A stretch of DNA of 34,509 nt. It comes from Thecamonas trahens ATCC 50062. Lineage: Eukaryota > Apusozoa > Apusomonadida > Apusomonadidae. A program made the translations under genes and the position numbers. Shown here piece after piece: positions 8,629 to 17,417 of this stretch; positions within the stretch are counted from its first letter, which is position 1, and each line of letters opens with the position of its first letter. Below the pieces are notes generated by a model. That model was not told the DNA's origin. It was given only the letters and a program-made list of their open reading frames with translations, and ran no database searches. The stretch is from the NCBI RefSeq assembly GCF_000142905.1, contig NW_013657655.1, forward strand, positions 65,690 through 100,198, written 5' to 3'.

Positions 8629-10661
8629 ATGCCCCGACACAAAGGACACGAGCGTGGCGGTGGAAGCCATGGCGGACGGGGCAAGGGCGGGGCGCAGCTG
8701 TCGTTCTCGGCCTTCTCCGCGAAAGGCTTCTCGCCGCAGACGGCTGCCGAGGGAGTGCTGGCGGAGGCGACGGCGGACGATGTGGCGAACAGCATGCTGC
8801 CGGCGCTGGAGCGGATGACCAAGCACGCGTCGACTTCGCTGGTGGGCAATCTCTACGACAACCACTCGACCTTTATCGGCATCTCGCTGCACATCGAGGA
8901 GCTCCGGACTGCCTCGGCTACTCTCCGCTCGTCGCTCTCGGGCTTCTCCCACGCCCTCGATGACGTCGCCGCCTCCTTTCCCGACCTCGCTGAGCCGCAC
9001 GATGCTGCTGCTGCTGCGCTGCGCCGTCATGATGCCCGTGGTGCAGCTGCAGGGCTTTTGCCCGAGCTTGCTGCCCTCCTTGCTCTTCCGGACGAGCTGG
9101 AGGCTCTGCTTGCTGAGCGCCGCCTGGCCGATGCGGTGGAGAAAGTTCTCGCAGCCCGCGCTCCACCGGCAGCCGCGTCGCCGGTGTATCCCTACATCAA
9201 GGATCGAATTGATGCTGTGGCTGTCCAGCTTGTCGCCGCGCTCGTTGACGACGCCTCGCCCGACGCAGTCCCGCTTCTTGTCCGGCTCGGCGAGATCGCC
9301 CGCGCTCAGCGGGTCCTCCTCGCGGCCGCCGACGCCGAGCTAGCCGCCGCACTTGCCTGCATTCGCTTTAGCGGCAATCTCGTCGGCTACGTCCGCGCTT
9401 TGGCTGGCGAGGTCTTTGGCGCTGTTGCGCGGACCGCCGAGCGCTACCATGCTGCCTTCACTCATCCGCATGCTGCGTCGGCCCTCCTTGCCTGGGCCAC
9501 GCACCAGGTGACGGACTTTGCAGCCTCGTTTGAGCGGCTTGTTTTCTCGGCCTCCGAGTATGCAGTCATCGCCCAGTGTATGGAGGTGGCTCTGGATGCA
9601 GCGCGGGCCGATGCCGACTGCGGCCTCTCGCTCGAGTTTTTCCTCCACTCGGCGCTTGGCAAGGCGCTTGAGACGTTGGTCGAGGCGGTGTTGGACAAGG
9701 CTAAGCCGGTGCTTGACGCGTATGTTGCGTCCGAGAAGTGGAACTCTCGCGAGATGCGCGTCATGGAGGGCGAGAGCTCGACCGTAGTCAAGCTCTCCGA
9801 GTCGGCCAAGTACGTCTACCTCTGCCTTTCGAAGTTTGTCTCGGACGTCTCTGCTGTTGTCCGACCCTCGCTCTGCGGCTGCGTCGTCGGCTCGATCGTC
9901 TCGTTTGTTGAGAGCTATGTGGCTACGCTCGCCCGCGCGCTGTCGAGCCCCGAGGCTTCAGGCTCTGCCCGCTGGGCGACCGACAAGCAGGCGTTTGTTA
10001 TGATGGGCAACGTTGCGTCGCTCGGCTTTGAGCTTGTGCCCAAGCTCACCTCGCGGCTGGCAGCACTATTTGGAGCGGATCGTGTCAGCCTCCTCCTCGC
10101 CCTGGCGACTCGTCTCCAAGCTGCGGTCGACGAGCTCGTCGACGCCTTTGCCGCCGTCCGGGCCTCCTTCCTCCTCTCGTCCAAGCTAGGGTGGGCATCG
10201 GACGTCGCCGCCTACACCACCTCGACGGTCTCGCACGCCGACGCCGAGCCGAGCCGCGCGATGAGCCAGCTCTTTGTTTACCTAGCCAAGATGGGACTTG
10301 CCCTCGAGGCCCATCTCGACGGCGTTTTGCCAACAAGCTCATTCGCGGCCTGTGCATGGGCATGGCAGAGGAGATGGCCTCGAGCATGGAGTTTGCCACC
10401 GGCCCGCGAACCTTTGGTTTTGGCGGCCTTCAGCAGTTTGTTCTCGATCTGCGTTTCTTTGCTGCCGCCGTCGCGCTTCGCGAGCCCGAGGTTGCCGACC
10501 GCGTAGCCGGCCATGTCGAGGCTGCGGTCTCCGCCGCTGTTGCTTCCTACGCGGCGTCGTCAGGCAACGACCCGTCGGACGTTCTCAAGTCGACATCGTG
10601 GTTTAACGATCGGGTCGGTGCCGGGCTTGACGGCCTTCGCCGCCATGGCTGGGTCCGCTAG
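8629..10661 (+). CDS. EXO84: exocyst complex subunit EXO84 (EXOC8-like), one single-base frame break
   Basis: EXO84 is one of eight exocyst subunits that tether secretory vesicles to the plasma membrane before SNARE fusion. The N-terminal Vps51/EXO84 region is recognisable: helices around LYDNHSTFIGISLHIEEL correspond to the 'nY..Fi....eI..LE' motif of the family. A typical alpha-helical rod follows, with LPDELEALLAERRLADAVEK and the stretch from LGEIARAQRVLL through the MEVALDAA region. I see no obvious PH domain, which animal and yeast EXO84 carry, but cannot exclude one. The frame changes near 10321-10330 (at a TTTT run) as if one base is missing; with it restored the gene has 678 codons. 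The C-terminal part continues from ANKLIRGLCMGMAEEM to the stop at 10659-10661. The start ATG at 8629 follows a probable splice acceptor. The gene is convergent with HIR3/CABIN1, whose stop codon is 31 bp away. Confidence 0.85.
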
Positions 10662-10692
10662 ACACGGGCAAGAGAAGCTGCTCATGGAGCAC

Positions 10693-13600
10693 CTAGCTGG
10701 TCAGCGCACGCTTGGCCCGCGATAGCATGTCGATCCGCAGCGGGTGCTCGCCATCATCCAGCGGCTCGTTGTCGGCTCGCCGCACAGCCCTGAACGCGGC
10801 CTCCAGACACGCGTCAACGACATCGAGCTTGAGTTTGAGCTTGTCGGCGACAGCGGCAAAGACTCCAGCTGCGGCGAGGAGCTCGGACTCGGACAGCTTG
10901 TGTTGGATGGAAGCGAGCGGCTGCTGCAGACTTTCAAGGACGGCGTCGGCCAAGAGCGGAAGCGCCGTCTTGATTGCGGTCTGGTACATAAGCTTGTCGG
11001 CAATGGCCTGGATAAAGGTGGCAGCTTCACGAGGCCGGCAGGACTTTGCAAGGATGCGGAGCCAGAGCTTGACGTAGGCGACCTTGGTAAGGGCGTGTAC
11101 ATGTGCGCGCTTCCCGTTGACTTCCTCGCCCATGGTGTGCATCCAGATCTTGAGCCGCCCGGTCTGCTTCGAGTTGACTATGACCTTAAACTCTTCGTAG
11201 GCGACGTCGTGCTGGCCTGCGGCCAGAGCAGCCTTGGCCACCACGTATGCCCCGCGGTGATAGTACTTGTCGAGCACAGCATGGCCACGGATGCCCGAGA
11301 GCGCCGCCAGCGCGTTTGCGCGGACGTCGCGCGGCTCGACGCCGCCCGTGGGAGCGGCGGTCCACAGCTCACCGCCGCGCTGGATGGCCTCGCGGTCATA
11401 CCAGACGTTGGTGAAGAGGTCGAGCTCGCCAAAGAGAGCCAGCCTGAGGGCATGGACACCAAAGAAGGCGTCGGCCACGGCGGTACGGAACTTGCGGTCG
11501 CGGAGCGGGACAATGGCCAGCGCGTCCTGGAAGGCCTGCAAACCGTCGCGGGCCCATCCACGGACTTTGGTCCGAGGCGCGCCTAGCTCGCGTGCGTGCT
11601 CGACGAGGAGCCGGCGAATTTCACCGATGCGGACGAGGGCAAGCCATCTGATGCGGACGGCACTTGACCCAGAGTCGGGCTGCATTTTCAGTGCCTTTCG
11701 GTACGCGGCCAGCGCGCGCTTGGCAAGGAGCCGCGCGCGCTTGAGGGCGCGCCTGCTCGGCTTTGTGCCTGCCAGCTGCCGCATATGGGTCTCCAGCTCA
11801 GCAAAGTGCAGACGGCCAGCGTCGATGCACAGGCGGGCGTCGTCGGCAGCGGACCACGTCACAACCTTGGGAGCGTCAGCGGCTTTGGTGAATGCAGCCT
11901 GGCCGCGCCGATAGGCGTCTGCGGCGGCGACGGCGTGGACAGCCTTGTCCTGGGTGACCACGAGCGAGTGAGCCACCGAGTAGATCATGTTGAATGCCTC
12001 GGCCGAGACGGTCAAGGCGCGGAGGCGGAGGTCCGGCAGCAGCTGTTTTGACGAGCCGAGCATGTCTGCGGCCAACATGCCGCGCTCCGCAAACTGGGCG
12101 ACGTCGAGCAGCTCCTGGATGTTCTCGCCGAGGCCGTCGTCGTCCATGTCGCCGCAGTCAACTTGGCGCAGTTCAGCCTTGACAACCCGCAGCTGCGAGC
12201 GCGCGGCTAGGACCGGCAACTCTGTGGCGAGGAGCGGGTAGCTCGCCGGCTCGAATTGTGTGGGCGAGTCGGGTGCGGCAGCGGCGTCCTGCATCTTGAC
12301 CAAGGTCTCGTAGAGGAGGAGCACGTCGTAGTTGAGCTCAGTAGCAGCCTCGCCGCGGAGGACTGCGCCGGCATCCTTGACGTCGGCATGGATGGCGTGG
12401 AAGAGGAGGTTGATATCGGCGAGCGTGGCGAGCGGCAGCGGCGAGCACGAGTCGTGGGCATGCTCTTTGCCGTAGGTCGAGTCGAGCAAGTCTTCCTTAA
12501 AGAGACAGAAGAGCGTGTCGGCCAGCTCGTTTCCCAGACGCTCGTCGGACCATTCGCTGGCGAGCTCGTCATCGCTGGCGTCGCCGCTCTCGTCGCGGTC
12601 TGCGGCGAGCTGCCTTTGCTCACGGATGGCCATGATCTGCTCGACGTGGAGTCTGAGGAGGCGAGCCGAGTCAATCTGGCACTCGTTGTGACTGCGGAGG
12701 AAGAGGCGTCCGACTTGGAGAACGGTGAGCCGTGCGCCCGAGAGAGCAGCCTCGTCGTTGGCCTGGCCGTAGCCCGAGCACAGAGCGTGGAGGACAAGGA
12801 AGGGGACATCGGCCGAGACAGGGAGCTTGTCGGTGGCCATCATGAGGGCTAGGGCGGTGAGGACGAGCTGGGCGAGGTCTGACGCGAGCTGGCCGTCGTC
12901 GACGCCGAGGCGGACAGCCAGGGCCAGACTCTCTGGTGGCGGGACGGGGGCGCCTTCACCCTCGAGGAGAACGAGGATGTTGGAACAGAGCTCCTCGACC
13001 GAAGCGGCTGCCAGCGGCGACGCGGCCTTGGCGAGCGATATGAGAATGCGGAGCGCTTGCAGTGCGGTCCAGAGGGCCACGCTGACGTAGCGGAGCCGAA
13101 CAGCGGCGATGTGCATGAGGTGGAAGACGTGCAGCTGCTCCTCGGCAGACACATACTCAAACTGCTCCGCAAGGAGTCGTGTGTTCTCGTCAAGGACAGA
13201 GGCGTTTCGCACAACGTCGGCGAGCGAGGCGAGGACTTCGTGGACGTCCTTGGGATCGGCCTTTGGATCCGCCAGCAGCTTTTCCATGCGGTTGACGGTC
13301 CGCGAGAGAGCGATGCCGACCAGGCGCGAGCGGATGCCGTCATCGGAGATGACGCCGACGCGCGAGCAGTTTGGAAGCATGATGTCGACGCCGGCAGAGG
13401 CTCGCGCCTCACGGGCACGACCGTACTGCGGCAGGGCCAGCGGGCATGAGCCGACGACGGTCTCCAGGTAGCGGGCCCAGAGCCAGGCGTACCTAGCCTC
13501 GCGCACAGCGAGGATGCGGGTTGAGCGATCGGCGCGGGCACCAGCGCCGCGACCGACAAGGCCCTGCAGCTTTGTGAGAAAGTCAATCATGCGGACTTTG

Positions 13601-15093
13601 GCAAGGCGGAGCGCGTCGGCGGAGGAACCGTCGTCGACGGCGATTTCCGCGAGGGTGAGGACGACTTCGACCGGGGCCGGCTCGCCGTAGGCCTCGAGGG
13701 CGGCTTCGAGGTCAAAGATGGCGGATGCCAGCGGCGGCTCCCACACATGGTCCCACAGCTCGCCGGCTACATGAGCGAGGACAGCCCGACCGGCGTGAAC
13801 GAGCGAGAGGGAGCCGCAGAGCTTGCGCTCCACAAAGGCGGCGAGCGAGAGGTCGTTGATGTGGGCGTAAGCCTCGGCTCGGACCGGTGGCGGCGACGAG
13901 CCGGACGAGCCGCGGAGGAGGACTGGCTCGTGGGCGTGCGACAAGTCGTCGACCGGCTGCGCGTCACCCGAAACCAGGGCGTCGGCCAACGACAACGGCT
14001 TGCCGATGTTGAGGACTTCGGAGAGCGCTTGTGAGACAACCTCAAAGGCTGCGCGGGTGTCAAAGCCCTGCGGCTCGTCGGAGTCCTTGCCGGGCTTTGC
14101 GAGAGGCGGCGAGGGCTCGGGCTCGGGCTTTGCGCGCGGCTGCTTGCCAGGCATGGAGACTGGAGGCGGCGAGGGCGAGCGCTCCGGGGAAGGAGGCGGG
14201 TCGAGGATGGTTCCGGCCGGACCCTCGGGATTGTCGAGCGGAACGAGAACAAAGCGGACCCGCGGGACTGCGCACTCCCCGGCCTCAGTGGCCGTGAGCG
14301 ATGCACGAAGCTGGTGAACGAGGGCAAGGACGAGGTCAAACCACGGATGGGTAGCGTTGGGCGCGACAACGATGTCGCGGACGGGGTGGCGGGGTGGCGG
14401 CGGCGGCGAACTTGGGCGGGCGCGCTTGCTTCCGGGCGGCGGCGATGAAGGTGTGCCGAGGGCAGCAGCGTGGCGGTCGACGGCAGCAAGGGCAGGCAGG
14501 TCTTCGAGCAGGGCCAGAGCACTAGCCAAGCCGCGGACGGCCTTGCGGTCGTAGGGGTCTGCCTCGAGGGTGTGTTCGTAGGCGTAGCGTGCGAGGCCCG
14601 GATTGCTGGCCGCGGTGGCGAGGTCACCGAGGAGGCGCCAGAGCAGGCCGTCGGAGTCGTCAAGGCCAAGGGCAGCGACGGCGTGGTCGACGCCTGCTGA
14701 GATCAGGCGCGGGTCGTCGGGGGCGAGGGCGGCGAGGACGGCGGCGAGGTTCTTGGAGGCGAGGAACTTGAGCAAGGCGGCGGGGACAGCCCGCAGCGGC
14801 TTTCCCGGGATCATGCGGGCATCGGCAACGACAGGTTCGGCCAGGACAGCCTCGTACAGCTCGCGTGCTGTGGCCAGCTTGCCGCCGGCGTGAGTCGCCA
14901 GTGCCTCTTCGTATGCCCGAATGGCGGCGGCCTCCTGTGGTGTAGAATCGAGTGAGTGAGGGGGGGGGGAGGAGGGGAGGGAGGGGATGGGGTGTGTGGG
15001 AAGGGGGCGTACGCGGGCCTCACGGGTCTGGCCAGAGCGGGTGGGCGGCGGGGGTGGGGATGCGGGTCCACCAAGGGCCGCCCAGGATGCCAT
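10693..15093 (-). CDS. CABIN1: HIR3/CABIN1-like histone chaperone (HIRA complex) TPR protein
   Basis: CABIN1 (yeast Hir3) is the large TPR subunit of the HIR/HIRA complex, which deposits histone H3-H4 independently of replication in the nucleus. After splicing the protein has about 1440 residues. The N-terminal TPR block aligns with human CABIN1 as I remember it: AIRAYEEAL matches the AFALYHKAL helix, ALLKFLASKNLAAVLA matches the 'YKNLA' helix, and LLWRLLGDLATAASNPGLARYAYEHTL matches the 'LWYKIGHVAL...LARHAFEEGL' helix pair. A Pro/Ser-rich acidic linker follows, then a long helical solenoid. The block KIWMHTMGEEVNGKRAHV falls where CABIN1 has its conserved GIWRIPVDEI segment. Start choice: ATG at 15093 gives a short Pro-rich first exon of 27 codons joined at 14934; the donor is not ideal, so the N-terminus is tentative. 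There is no frame break over 4.2 kb. Confidence 0.8.
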   Translation of the reverse strand: MASWAALGGPASPPPPPTRSGQTREARVRPLPTHPIPSLPSSPPPHSLDSTPQEAAAIRAYEEALATHAGGKLATARELYEAVLAEPVVADARMIPGKPLRAVPAALLKFLASKNLAAVLAALAPDDPRLISAGVDHAVAALGLDDSDGLLWRLLGDLATAASNPGLARYAYEHTLEADPYDRKAVRGLASALALLEDLPALAAVDRHAAALGTPSSPPPGSKRARPSSPPPPPRHPVRDIVVAPNATHPWFDLVLALVHQLRASLTATEAGECAVPRVRFVLVPLDNPEGPAGTILDPPPSPERSPSPPPVSMPGKQPRAKPEPEPSPPLAKPGKDSDEPQGFDTRAAFEVVSQALSEVLNIGKPLSLADALVSGDAQPVDDLSHAHEPVLLRGSSGSSPPPVRAEAYAHINDLSLAAFVERKLCGSLSLVHAGRAVLAHVAGELWDHVWEPPLASAIFDLEAALEAYGEPAPVEVVLTLAEIAVDDGSSADALRLAKVRMIDFLTKLQGLVGRGAGARADRSTRILAVREARYAWLWARYLETVVGSCPLALPQYGRAREARASAGVDIMLPNCSRVGVISDDGIRSRLVGIALSRTVNRMEKLLADPKADPKDVHEVLASLADVVRNASVLDENTRLLAEQFEYVSAEEQLHVFHLMHIAAVRLRYVSVALWTALQALRILISLAKAASPLAAASVEELCSNILVLLEGEGAPVPPPESLALAVRLGVDDGQLASDLAQLVLTALALMMATDKLPVSADVPFLVLHALCSGYGQANDEAALSGARLTVLQVGRLFLRSHNECQIDSARLLRLHVEQIMAIREQRQLAADRDESGDASDDELASEWSDERLGNELADTLFCLFKEDLLDSTYGKEHAHDSCSPLPLATLADINLLFHAIHADVKDAGAVLRGEAATELNYDVLLLYETLVKMQDAAAAPDSPTQFEPASYPLLATELPVLAARSQLRVVKAELRQVDCGDMDDDGLGENIQELLDVAQFAERGMLAADMLGSSKQLLPDLRLRALTVSAEAFNMIYSVAHSLVVTQDKAVHAVAAADAYRRGQAAFTKAADAPKVVTWSAADDARLCIDAGRLHFAELETHMRQLAGTKPSRRALKRARLLAKRALAAYRKALKMQPDSGSSAVRIRWLALVRIGEIRRLLVEHARELGAPRTKVRGWARDGLQAFQDALAIVPLRDRKFRTAVADAFFGVHALRLALFGELDLFTNVWYDREAIQRGGELWTAAPTGGVEPRDVRANALAALSGIRGHAVLDKYYHRGAYVVAKAALAAGQHDVAYEEFKVIVNSKQTGRLKIWMHTMGEEVNGKRAHVHALTKVAYVKLWLRILAKSCRPREAATFIQAIADKLMYQTAIKTALPLLADAVLESLQQPLASIQHKLSESELLAAAGVFAAVADKLKLKLDVVDACLEAAFRAVRRADNEPLDDGEHPLRIDMLSRAKRALTS
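14935..15012 (-). other. probable 78-nt intron near the 5' end of HIR3/CABIN1
   Basis: On the minus strand a GTACGC donor (phase 0) is followed by a C-rich tract and the acceptor CACCACAG ending at 14935, just before the conserved TPR start. A better donor (GTGAGG) lies 8 nt upstream but is out of phase with the ATG at 15093, so the donor and start are uncertain. The length is a multiple of three and has no in-frame stop. Confidence 0.5.
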
Positions 15094-16067
15094 GTGCAGG
15101 GTGGGGAGGGGAGGGGTGTCGGTGGCTGCGGGCGGTGGTGGTGTTTGTCGAGTCGTCGATGCCTGGTTCTCACTTTCAGCCGAGTTCTGCTGAGGACTCC
15201 AGAGCACCCAACGCCCTGTCTCGTTGCCGAGTCGTCATTGACGATGATGGCGCCCATTGGCAGAAACAACATCCGATGTTGAGTGATTATGATCATCACT
15301 CTCGATGCCATTGGTGTGCTCCTTCAGGCGGCTACGGATAGTTTGCTGTGGTTTTACGCTCTCACTCAAACACAGCGTCGAGCATCGGTCACAGACACGG
15401 TCGCGGTACCTGACGGGTCTCTGTTGGGCCTCGGCAGGTGGTACGTCTGTACGGCCTTGCTGAGCGCGCCACACACCCCATACTGACAGGAGAGCAAGGG
15501 ATAGTTACATCACCGCGTGACGCCACATATCATGCGTGCTATGATAGTGTACGCGCATGTATCTAACGATCTCCCTCTGAGAGCGCTCTTTTCGCGGTCC
15601 CGGGCAGATCACCAGGGCGGCTTGCACGGTTTTGGACACCTGGTTCTCGCAATAGACTTGGTAGAGGTGTACCTACGGCATAGCTGTACCTCGTATTACA
15701 GAAGCTCCCTTAAAGGTGGAGGGGTGGGGGTGGGGGAAGTGGCGCATGATGCCTGTAATGTGTCTCATCTAAAACGTTATATAAAAACATTGTTGTAAAA
15801 TTATGAATATATCAATTACAGTAAGAGATTTCAAATCATTACTTGTTTTGCAGTGTCAAATATATAAAATGTATATTTTGTCTCGTTTTGGGTCTGTTTC
15901 TCATGATTTTTGCCGCCACTGCTGGTGAAGGCTCACCCGGCGGGCTGGAGAACCTCTCCTCCCCTTCCGCCCTTCGTCCTCCCCCCCCCCTTTCAAGCCA
16001 GCACTAGCAGCTAGGTGTAGTCAACCACCCCTCTCTCCTTCACCCCTCCCCCCTCCCCTTCCTCGCT
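15094..16067. other. non-coding region between HIR3/CABIN1 and the RRM gene
   Basis: No gene is recognised on either strand. It holds a small perfect 7-bp hairpin (15281-15287 with 15295-15301), the AT-rich island described separately, and a pyrimidine-rich leader (C10 near 15985) before the RRM start. The HIR3 (-) and RRM (+) promoters must lie here, since the genes are divergent. Confidence 0.6.
15769..15900. other. AT-rich island with TATA-like and intron-like signals
   Basis: About 130 bp of strongly AT-rich DNA, unlike anything else in this GC-rich window. It contains TATATAAAA-type elements near 15779-15787 and 15861-15869. A 33-nt segment, 15821-15853, begins GTAAGA and ends TTTTGCAG, matching consensus splice sites but probably too short to be spliced. 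It could be a core promoter or a small RNA promoter; no RNA gene was recognised nearby. Confidence 0.6.
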
Positions 16068-16517
16068 ATGGCTGCAGACCGTCGCCACCTCTTTGTGGGT
16101 ATGTTGTACCCGTCTGTCCCCTTACCCCCCTGCTCCCGCTCACACTCACCCATCACACGCACAGCTGGCCTCGCTGACGAGGTTGATGAAGAGGTGCTCC
16201 GCGCTGCGTTTATCCCGTTCGGACCTGTGCTCTCTGTGGAGCTCCCCGACGATGCGGCGACGCAGAAGCATCGTGGCTTTGGCTTTGTTCAGTTTGAGGA
16301 CGCCGAGGACGCGGCCGAGGCCATCGACAACATGCACATGGCCGAGCTGTTCGGCTCGGTGCTCAAGGTGAACGTGGCCAAGCCCGATCGGAGCCGCGGC
16401 AAGGGCGGATCGGGCGCAGTTTGGGAGAGTCAGGCCTACGTCCAGTCGTATCTGCTCAACCCGGATGCCAAGCCAGCCGAGCTTGAGGCTGCGAATGCGG
16501 CGCCCAGCACGGAATGA
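16068..16517 (+). CDS. stand-alone RRM protein related to the N-terminal domain of cyclophilin PPIE/Cyp33
   Basis: Exons 16068-16098 and 16165-16517 encode 127 residues. RNP2 is HLFVAGLA and RNP1 is RGFGFVQF, both complete. EVLRAAFIPFGPV, EDAAEAIDNM, ELFGSVLKVNVAKP and the following AVW match the RRM and linker of human PPIE (Cyp33), a spliceosome-associated and chromatin-linked peptidyl-prolyl isomerase. The protein stops about 30 residues after the RRM. No cyclophilin domain follows in any frame down to the next gene, so unlike PPIE this is an RNA-binding protein only. Probable role is nuclear, spliceosome or mRNA binding, by family. The pyrimidine-rich leader runs directly into the start codon, and the intron position inside RNP2 is supported by the restored motif. 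Confidence 0.88.
   Translation: MAADRRHLFVGMLYPSVPLPPCSRSHSPITRTAGLADEVDEEVLRAAFIPFGPVLSVELPDDAATQKHRGFGFVQFEDAEDAAEAIDNMHMAELFGSVLKVNVAKPDRSRGKGGSGAVWESQAYVQSYLLNPDAKPAELEAANAAPSTE
16099..16164 (+). other. spliceosomal intron (66 nt) in the RRM gene
   Basis: GTATGT donor and CGCACAG acceptor. Removal restores RNP2 as LFVAGLADEV. The interior is C-rich (CCCCTTACCCCCC), the length is a multiple of three, and there is no in-frame stop. Confidence 0.88.
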
Positions 16518-16847
16518 TGGAGAGGGAGAAGCCCGTAAAGTAGGTGTGTTGGATGCCGAGCTCCTTGCCAGATAGCAACTGGGGCAAGTCGACGGAGAGC
16601 GTGCGCGACGACGGGATGACGAGCCTCCAGTAAGACGCGGTCGAGCCAGAGCAGGGAGCGTGAGCACGAGGGTGATGAGCGCAGAGACACGCCGGGGACA
16701 ATGCCAGCGAGGCTGTCGGCGATGCACGTATGGAGCTAGCGCGTTCGACGCGCACCCGCGACCCTTAAAGCCGAGCTCCGGCCATGCGCGACCACGAGCC
16801 CTGGCCCGGGCGACGACGGGAATAGAACAGCGCAGTCGTTGTCGGGA
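16518..16847. other. spacer with a coding-like minus-strand segment
   Basis: This lies between the RRM stop and the zinc-ribbon gene stop. A minus-strand frame at about 16,510-16,630 (around YWRLVIPSSRTLSVDLPQLL) has the high G/C third-position bias of real genes here, but no start, family match or clear splice sites. I cannot call a gene. Confidence 0.4.
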
Positions 16848-17417
16848 TCACGTACTGCTCGGCGCCAGTCGTGTTCCGCACTCGACACAGAACTTTGTTG
16901 AGCCTGAGCTCAGGGCCTGATTGCAGCCAGGACAGGTAGACGACGATGTCTTGGTTCGCGGTGATGACCCTCGCTCCCGCGAACCATGGGACCGTGAGCC
17001 TCGAGCGCGAGCGCGAGTCCGGGCCTGAGCGCGAGGGCGAGCCGGTACCCGACCACGCCCGCGGCCGCGCACGGCCGATGACGATGACGGTGGCGGGCGG
17101 TTCCGCAGCACGCCCTTGCGACGAAGAGCGGCGGCAAGAACTGCGCGGTCTTCGTCCGGCAGGGTAGGGTCGTCCAGCAGCGACAGCGCCACAGCGTCCT
17201 TGTCGGTGACCGAGTCGATGTCGTACGGGTTCATCTCGGCCAGGTCGAGCATGGACTCGACGAGGGCAGGTGTGTTCATGCTAATGACGCCGGCACCGCC
17301 GGTACCGCGGCGAAAGTTGGGGTTCCGCTCACGGAAGCGCTTCTCGTAGAAGGCCATCTCGTCCTCCTCGCTCATCTTGGCGCGGCGCTCGCGCCGCTGC
17401 CTTGGGTTTCGCGACAT
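16848..17417 (-). CDS. 189-aa protein with C-terminal CxxC...CxxC zinc ribbon and Arg-rich region
   Basis: ATG at 17417-17415 (MSRNPRQRRERR) was chosen because sequence upstream lacks coding character. Residues 1-40 are strongly charged and basic. Residues 45-105 form a probable helical region (MNTPALVESMLDLAEMNPYD, then LPDEDRAVLAAALRRKGVL). Residues 115-155 are an Arg/Gly/Ser-rich, RNA-binding-like stretch. The C-terminus carries CPGC (162-165) and CVEC (177-180) in a short zinc-ribbon spacing. Arg/Ser content plus a zinc ribbon suggests a nuclear or nucleolar RNA-associated role, but I do not recognise the family. Confidence 0.75.
   Translation of the reverse strand: MSRNPRQRRERRAKMSEEDEMAFYEKRFRERNPNFRRGTGGAGVISMNTPALVESMLDLAEMNPYDIDSVTDKDAVALSLLDDPTLPDEDRAVLAAALRRKGVLRNRPPPSSSSAVRGRGRGRVPARPRAQARTRARARGSRSHGSRERGSSPRTKTSSSTCPGCNQALSSGSTKFCVECGTRLAPSST

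Noticed and set aside
3270-10335. Programmed -1 ribosomal frameshifting at the three frame breaks
   Set aside because: The direction would fit, but none of the sites has a canonical X XXY YYZ slippery heptamer, and short homopolymers at each site make sequencing undercalls more likely.
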